A stretch of DNA of 64,000 nucleotides from Apus apus (Eukaryota; Chordata; Aves; Apodiformes; Apodidae): the NCBI RefSeq assembly GCF_020740795.1, contig NC_067301.1:1364001-1428000 (forward strand), given 5' to 3'. A program made the translations under genes and the position numbers. A model generated the notes under the pieces. That model was not told the origin of the DNA, searched no databases, and worked only from the letters and a program-made list of their open reading frames with translations. Numbering within the stretch: the first letter of the stretch is position 1; every line of letters begins with the position of its first letter. This document shows, in pieces, positions 59,214 to 64,000 of the stretch.

Positions 59214-60745
59214 ATGTCACCTCAGGAACTTGCTGCACTGCTCTGTGAAGAAGGGGACCACCATCTCGCCCAGCAGGAGTTACCAGTAGCCACTGCCTTC
59301 TACACAGCTGCCTTCAGCTGCAGTGCCCCCACAGCAGTACAGAAAGTGAACTCTTTAGACAAAGGGCTCTGGGAGAAAGTTATAGCCACCCTGGAGATGT
59401 GGTGCAAAGGCAAGGATCAGATTCCCAAGATCCAGAGCAAGAACTTGGCGGTTGTCTCCCTCAGTGTGGGAATAGCTGCCATCTTTCTCACCAGCCTCAG
59501 TCCCGACAGTATCGTATCCTCAGTCTATAAAATGGAGACCCTGCTCGGGCAAGGAGGCTCAGAGGAGGTGGTGAGTAGATGCAATTCCCTGCTCAAGGCT
59601 AACCCAAAGCATTCCATGGAACTGCTGCTGCTGAGGGCGCTGGCTTGGGTGCTGTCAGGGACAGAAGTTAGGAAAGGAGTTGCAGGCTATATCCAAGCCT
59701 TCGTGATGCATCGGACTGAGGCAGTGGCCTATGTGTGTACCAGGCAAAGGGAACACCTACCACAGATCATCCAGGCCTTCTCTAATTATCTCTCAACTTG
59801 TCAAAATGAAAGCCCAGATGGCAGTTCCTTGGACCAGTGGCTGGGCAACTCCTATGACTTCCTGTCAGCAGTAGCCCCAGGTGATATCTGGGTTTGCAGG
59901 GTGCAGGCAGCTTACCTCTTCAAGAAAAGCAAATTTGAGGAGTGTGTGGCAGTTTGTAGCAAGGCTCTGAAGGGCTTCTCAGCTGATAATAATCTCAGAG
60001 ATGGGAAAGCCTTGGGTCTGCTCTTGGAACGGGCTGCTGCATACTTCTTTTTGGGTGGACGGATGCAGGAAATGATGCAGGATTTAGTAGAAGCCTTTGC
60101 AGCAAGCCCTGCCCAGGCACTGACACACTTCAAAGAGCTTTTTTCACCACATGACACTGAGAGGATAGAAGAACATGCTAGAACTGTCCTGGAGGTGAAG
60201 TTTGCAGCATATAGGGAGGCTGTGCGCGCTCGGACTGAGCTGAGAGGCAGTCGTGGTACTGAGCTGCTCCCTTCTGTTATCCAGACAGTCCAGTTCCTCA
60301 TTCAGATCTGCCCAGGGTCCAAACGTGAGCTGAGTGTTCGGCTAGCAGACTGCCACCTCCTGCATGGGCAGATCAGAACTGCCCTGGATATCTGTGACCA
60401 CCTGTTGGCAGCAGAGCAGAAAACTTACTACAACACTCTCTTAGCATTGCGAGGATTCTGCTGCCTTCACACTCATGACCATCAGCAAGCCCTACAGGAC
60501 TTTCAAAAGGTCATTGAGCACGATTCCCCACATCCTAACAGCTGCATTAAAGCCTTATGTGGCCGTGGACTGATCCGGATTTCTGGTGGCAGCCATTACT
60601 TGACAGCTCTGGATTATATCACAGCTTGCCAATTAAAGCTGGAAGAAACCATCTTCACAATCAAGTCCTATGTGCCGTGGAACCAAAGAGGACTGCTGCT
60701 GAAGGTTCTCCAAGAGGAAGGACAGAAGATGCTCCAGAAGAAGAG
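59214..60745 (+). CDS. TTC34: TTC34, tetratricopeptide repeat protein 34, first coding exon (gene partial)
   Basis: This large exon encodes residues 1-510 plus two bases of codon 511. The protein is a helical-repeat scaffold of the TPR class, presumed to mediate protein-protein contacts; its cellular role is not established, and no signal peptide or membrane segment is seen. The N-terminus MSPQELAALLCEEGDHHLA, followed by LPVATAFYTAAFSC, matches what I recall of TTC34. TPR-like helix pairs are visible near residues 225-250 (AAYLFKKSKFEECVAVCSKA), 263-300, 370-400 (LADCHLLHGQIRTALDICD), 405-435 (LRGFCCLHTHDHQQALQDF) and 443-470. I chose ATG 59214: the frame is open further upstream, but the next in-frame start-like codon is TTG at 59190, and the family begins MS. 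The ATG has A at -3. The exon ends AG|GTAG, phase 2; without splicing the frame stops at once (TAG 60747-60749). Later exons lie beyond the window. The symbol is by recognition, not by search. Confidence 0.8.
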
Positions 60746-61525
60746 GTAGCCAGGAGGCAGTTCAACCTGTGGGCAGAAAAAGAAACAGAGCTGTGAAATT
60801 TCCTAGCAGAAAGAGAACAGCTTGGGAAGTAGAGCGGGTACTTGCTTCAGAAAATAGGATATAGGCCCTTTCAAATTTCCTAATTAACAAGTTGAAATAA
60901 AACTGCCCAAGTGCAGCTATTGCAGCAAAATATTGCTTTGCTGCCTTGTCACACTGGGATAGGATCTTGTTAGCCAAATTAGCTCAGTCTTTCTGTAGGA
61001 GTTAATCCATGACATACCAGTAGGCCTAAGCTAGGAGTGAGCAAAATGCTAGAGGGAATATGACAGAGGTTTCTCTGAAGGAGTGGATACACCCACCATA
61101 AAACAGGTTCATTGGTGCTAGCTGGCTCCTTCCACTCTCAGCTTGGAATGGAAGGATCTGGTGGGCCATGAAGTGCTAAGCCTGTTAGTAAGTGTTCTTC
61201 CAAGCCAGAGCTGAGGTACTACTATGCACATATTTGGTGCTGGCAAGCCAGTTTCTTATTCCAGTGCTAACTGTATCAATGTCATATTTAAGGCTGGGAG
61301 ATCTGGGGCAGGAACACCAAACTGTTCCAGCTAAAACCATTAAAACTTGAGCTTGAAGGTAGAACAAGGTGTAACAGAGGGACTCTGAGGTTTTAGTAAT
61401 TTAATGTATCATCCATTTTGATAGCCTCTTGCTTAGCTTCCAGGTGAGACAGAGAGGCTCTATTACTCTCATTAGCATTTTCTTCTTGTCTTTCCTTTTT
61501 TCTGTTTTTTTTCTTTCCCCTCCAG
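60746..61525 (+). other. TTC34 intron (phase 2)
   Basis: GTAGCC donor at 60746 and a strong polypyrimidine tract ending CCCCTCCAG at 61525. The splice joins AG to AGATGCC and restores an arginine codon in frame. The 780 bp hold no further gene; a T-rich tract (about 61490-61515) precedes the acceptor. Confidence 0.8.
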
Positions 61526-61751
61526 AGATGCCCCTGGGGTTTACCAGCTGGCTTCTCTCTTGGTGGAGCTGGACACTTCTGATGAAGCCTCACGGATCCT
61601 TTGTGCTGATGCCCTGTACCAGACGGGCTGTGTCGAAGAAGCCCACAAGCTCCTCTTAGTAGCACTCTCCAGAAATCCACAAAGGTCTCCCATCCTGGCT
61701 AGACTGGCACTTCTGCAGCTGAAGAAAGGTTTCATGTATGATGGCAACCAG
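61526..61751 (+). CDS. TTC34: TTC34, second coding exon
   Basis: 226 bases completing codon 511 and encoding residues 512-586. The translation (DAPGVYQLASLLVELDTSD near its start, then ASRILCADALYQTGCVEEA and HKLLLVALSRNPQRSP) contains a canonical TPR pattern: an A-D-A-L-Y helix, a G turn, then E-E-A-H-K-L-L and a closing proline. The exon is bounded by CTCCAG and CAG|GTAAGG, a near-consensus donor, and ends in phase 0. The open frame through both junctions with matching phase is the main evidence that the model is right. Confidence 0.85.
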
Positions 61752-63300
61752 GTAAGGAGCACCTGGCTAGCAGAGAGAATGAGAGTCATAAGTGGTGGTG
61801 TGGTGAAGAGGGTTAACAACCCTTTTAGCTGGTTGAGAAGATGGTAGAACTTGATGGTAGAACTTAAGAAGGATCACTTTATAGATGAAGGCATGACAGT
61901 GTCCTCCAAAGGCTTTCAGTTTCCCAGCACAGCTTGTCTCCTGCTCCTTAGTGTTACAGGACAATTCTGGATACAAGCTGCACGGTGAGGCCACCTCATT
62001 ACATGGTGCAAAGCTGGAACCCACCCCATCACACAACCTGTGTAGGGCTTTCCAGTCAGGCTGCACCTACTCCAACCTACTCCAGACATTTCTCAGGAAC
62101 GGTGGCAAATCAGCAAATCCAGGACTCTGTAGCACAGACACACCAGGACTCCCAGCTAAACAGCCCATTCATCACATGCTATTTATGGACACTTTTCATC
62201 AGCGACTTTAACTAGGCAGAGCATGGCTGAGCATCCTGCCCCTGGTGACAATATTGATGGGATTGGTACATTTCTTTCCCCTAGAGAAAAGAAGGGAGAA
62301 CTACTATCCAACTGATTATCCTAATGAAGCATTGGAGCAGAGGAAGAAACAAAACCAGAAGCTCAAATGCCAGTCTGCAGTTTTCTTTCTTTAGTGGCTA
62401 ATGACTTGTGCTTGAAACCATGAAAGATTCCAAGTCGATTCTCCTACCGAGCTCACAAAGCTGAATTACCAGGTTCTGCCATCAGAGGGAACTATTGCAT
62501 TTTTTTAAAATCCCATAAAATTACACTAGCCATAAAGAGAAACGTTTGTCACCACTTTGCTACTCCCTATGAAAAATAAAGGTTTTGTATAATTTGCTGT
62601 CTTTGGGAAGGCTACTAATGACTGACATGACTTTATTGGGGTTCATATGTTGCCCTGAAAGTTGCATTCCTATCTGCAGCTTCCCTTCAAATTCCAGATG
62701 GAACATACATGTCACCAGAAATTTCTCTTCCAAATGTTTTTGTCTCATCTGCCTCTCAGCACCCAGATACTTGTACCTATTAATAAAATATAGAAAAGTA
62801 ATCACTTCAATGGATGTGTCTGGTGCATCAAGATAACTTTGTTCTTGTCCTGGCTCCTCTGGCTCAGATTTGAATGTTGAGTACCTGGAATCCTGTCCCA
62901 CAGAAACTCTCTCTCTCACAGGGGCCATGATCCTGTGGTTCAGCTGTATTTATAAAACCAGTTAGTTGCCAGTCTGGAACAGAGGCTGCCCAAAAGAAGC
63001 AAAGCAGCTTCATTCATTTCCGCAGAACTATTTCCATAGCTGCAGGGGCTGTAAGGAAAGATAAGAAGGAATGTTTTCTCCAACATGCTTTTACACTAGG
63101 GCAAGCTGAAGAGTTCAGTAAGAGAGACTCAAGGTTCTTGGCTGGACCACAGCTGGCTGATGTCCCAGGGAACCATGAGGAGGCACTGGGGAAGAGCACA
63201 CTTGTCTCACCAGACAGTCATATATTTCCAGCTTTAGCATGACTTCAAGTACCTTTCATGCCAATCTTTCTCTTCTGCCTTTTTCTCTCACATTATTAAG
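61752..63300 (+). other. TTC34 intron (phase 0)
   Basis: Donor GTAAGG at 61752 and acceptor TTATTAAG at 63300 after a CTTTTTCTCTCACATT pyrimidine tract. The intron is 1549 bp. It holds an antisense open frame (62928 down to 62560, 122 codons) that is described among the findings; no other repeat or gene is recognised. Confidence 0.75.
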
Positions 63301-63493
63301 CTGCTAAAGAAAGTTATCAGAATTGGAGATACCTCCTGCCTCCTGCCAATCATGGACATTTTCAGAGATGAAGACAGGAAGCTGATGCAAACTCACTGCC
63401 ATTTCAGAGCACTGACCATCCTGAGGGACAAGCAGGATGAGGCTGACATCAAGGAGGCCATTGCCTACCTCTCCTTTGCCATCATTGCTGCAG
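63301..63493 (+). CDS. TTC34: TTC34, third coding exon
   Basis: 193 bases encoding residues 587-650 plus the first base of codon 651. The translation starts LLKKVIRIGDTSCLLPIMD and continues with DEDRKLMQTHCHFRALTIL and EAIAYLSFAIIAA, a stretch I associate with the conserved middle of TTC34. It joins the previous exon in phase 0 after an AAG acceptor and ends at GCAG|GTAGGT, phase 1. No stop codon is present, so the coding region continues in exons outside the window. The exon was too short to stand out as an ORF and was found by following splice phase. Confidence 0.82.
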
Positions 63494-63867
63494 GTAGGTT
63501 AGACAGATTTACTTCTGTGGGAAATTAGATCAGTAGGTAGACAAGCATGTCCTTCCAATTCTCATCTGTCATTTTCTCAATGAGAAGGCTGAAACAGTCA
63601 ATTTACAAAGGCAGGTGAAGAGCAGAATAAAATCTGTTTGAATTAACAACTCATCTCAACCGTGAAACAAACAGTAACCAACCTGCCTTCTTGGTCCAAC
63701 ACACCAATGATTGTGTGGTTCCAGTGCAAAAGAGGGAATGCACCCACTTACACACATCATTCCTAGCTTTCCTAAGGAGGGAGATCAGGTTAGCATGGAA
63801 ATGCTTCTGGCACGTTCCGTGTAAAACCATGGAAACCTGCCTTTCACTCTGAGCAAATACTGTAATA
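63494..63867 (+). other. TTC34 intron, 5' part
   Basis: Starts at the GTAGGT donor and runs to the CR1 copy and then the end of the window. No exon or named repeat is seen in these bases. Confidence 0.65.
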
Positions 63868-64000
63868 GAATCACAGGCTAGTTTGGGTTGGAAGGGACCT
63901 TAAAGATCACCTAGATCCAACCCCCTGCATGGGCAGGGACACCTCCCACTAGACCAGGTTGCTCCAAGCCTTGAGCAATTCCAGTGAGGGAGCATCCACA
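63868..64000 (-). mobile_element. CR1 LINE 3' end fragment, cut by window end
   Basis: Reverse complement of a CR1 3' terminus on the + strand: TAGAATCACAGGC, GTTTGGGTTGGAAGGGACC, TTAAAGATCACCTAGATCC, AACCCCCTGCATGGGCAGG, ACACCTCCCACTAGACC and AGGTTGCTCC. It is the best preserved CR1 copy here and lies in a TTC34 intron, antisense to the gene. It probably continues beyond 64000. Confidence 0.95.

Noticed and set aside
60746-60796. TAG at 60747-60749 as the true end of the protein
   Set aside because: It overlaps a splice donor, and the next exon continues the protein in phase with TPR features, so the annotated end is an intron boundary.

Overview
The window reads as amniote, most likely bird, nuclear DNA. 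Three things point there: at least four fragments of the CR1 LINE family typical of birds and other sauropsids (10585-10750, 28180-28575, 34443-34605, 63868-64000, plus an older one near 53430-53605); a spliced gene with GT-AG introns; and a compact CpG-island promoter. No bacterial, phage, organellar, CRISPR or intact retroviral structure was seen.

The only protein-coding gene I can support is at the right end on the + strand: the 5' part of a tetratricopeptide-repeat gene that I identify as TTC34. Three coding exons are visible (59214-60745, 61526-61751, 63301-63493) with intron phases 2, 0 and 1 and an open frame across both junctions, giving about 650 residues; the gene continues beyond the window. 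Upstream lie a splice acceptor that opens the start-codon exon (59158-59159), a short overlapping upstream ORF, and a very GC-rich block (about 57850-58680) that is probably the CpG-island promoter. That block carries two related minisatellites; the second has a clear 50-bp higher-order period.

The first ~57 kb has no convincing coding exon. Its ORFs are short, none shows a recognisable domain, and none has a supported exon structure. It contains scattered CR1 fragments, possible very old amniote repeats, simple repeats, and several unique AT-rich blocks with clustered homeodomain, POU-octamer and TCF/LEF-like motifs (for example 1985-2225, 5640-6060, 17396-17660, 33425-33625, 38870-39400, 54430-54760 and 57470-57620). 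These look like candidate conserved non-coding elements or enhancers. In mammals the 5' side of TTC34 faces PRDM16, so this could be the PRDM16-TTC34 regulatory interval. That is inference from known synteny; PRDM16 itself is not in the window.

I did not find a new biological system. The points most worth following up are the nested minisatellites in the promoter island, the overlapping uORF, an antisense ORF in TTC34 intron 2 with a good initiation context, and the chain of candidate regulatory elements.
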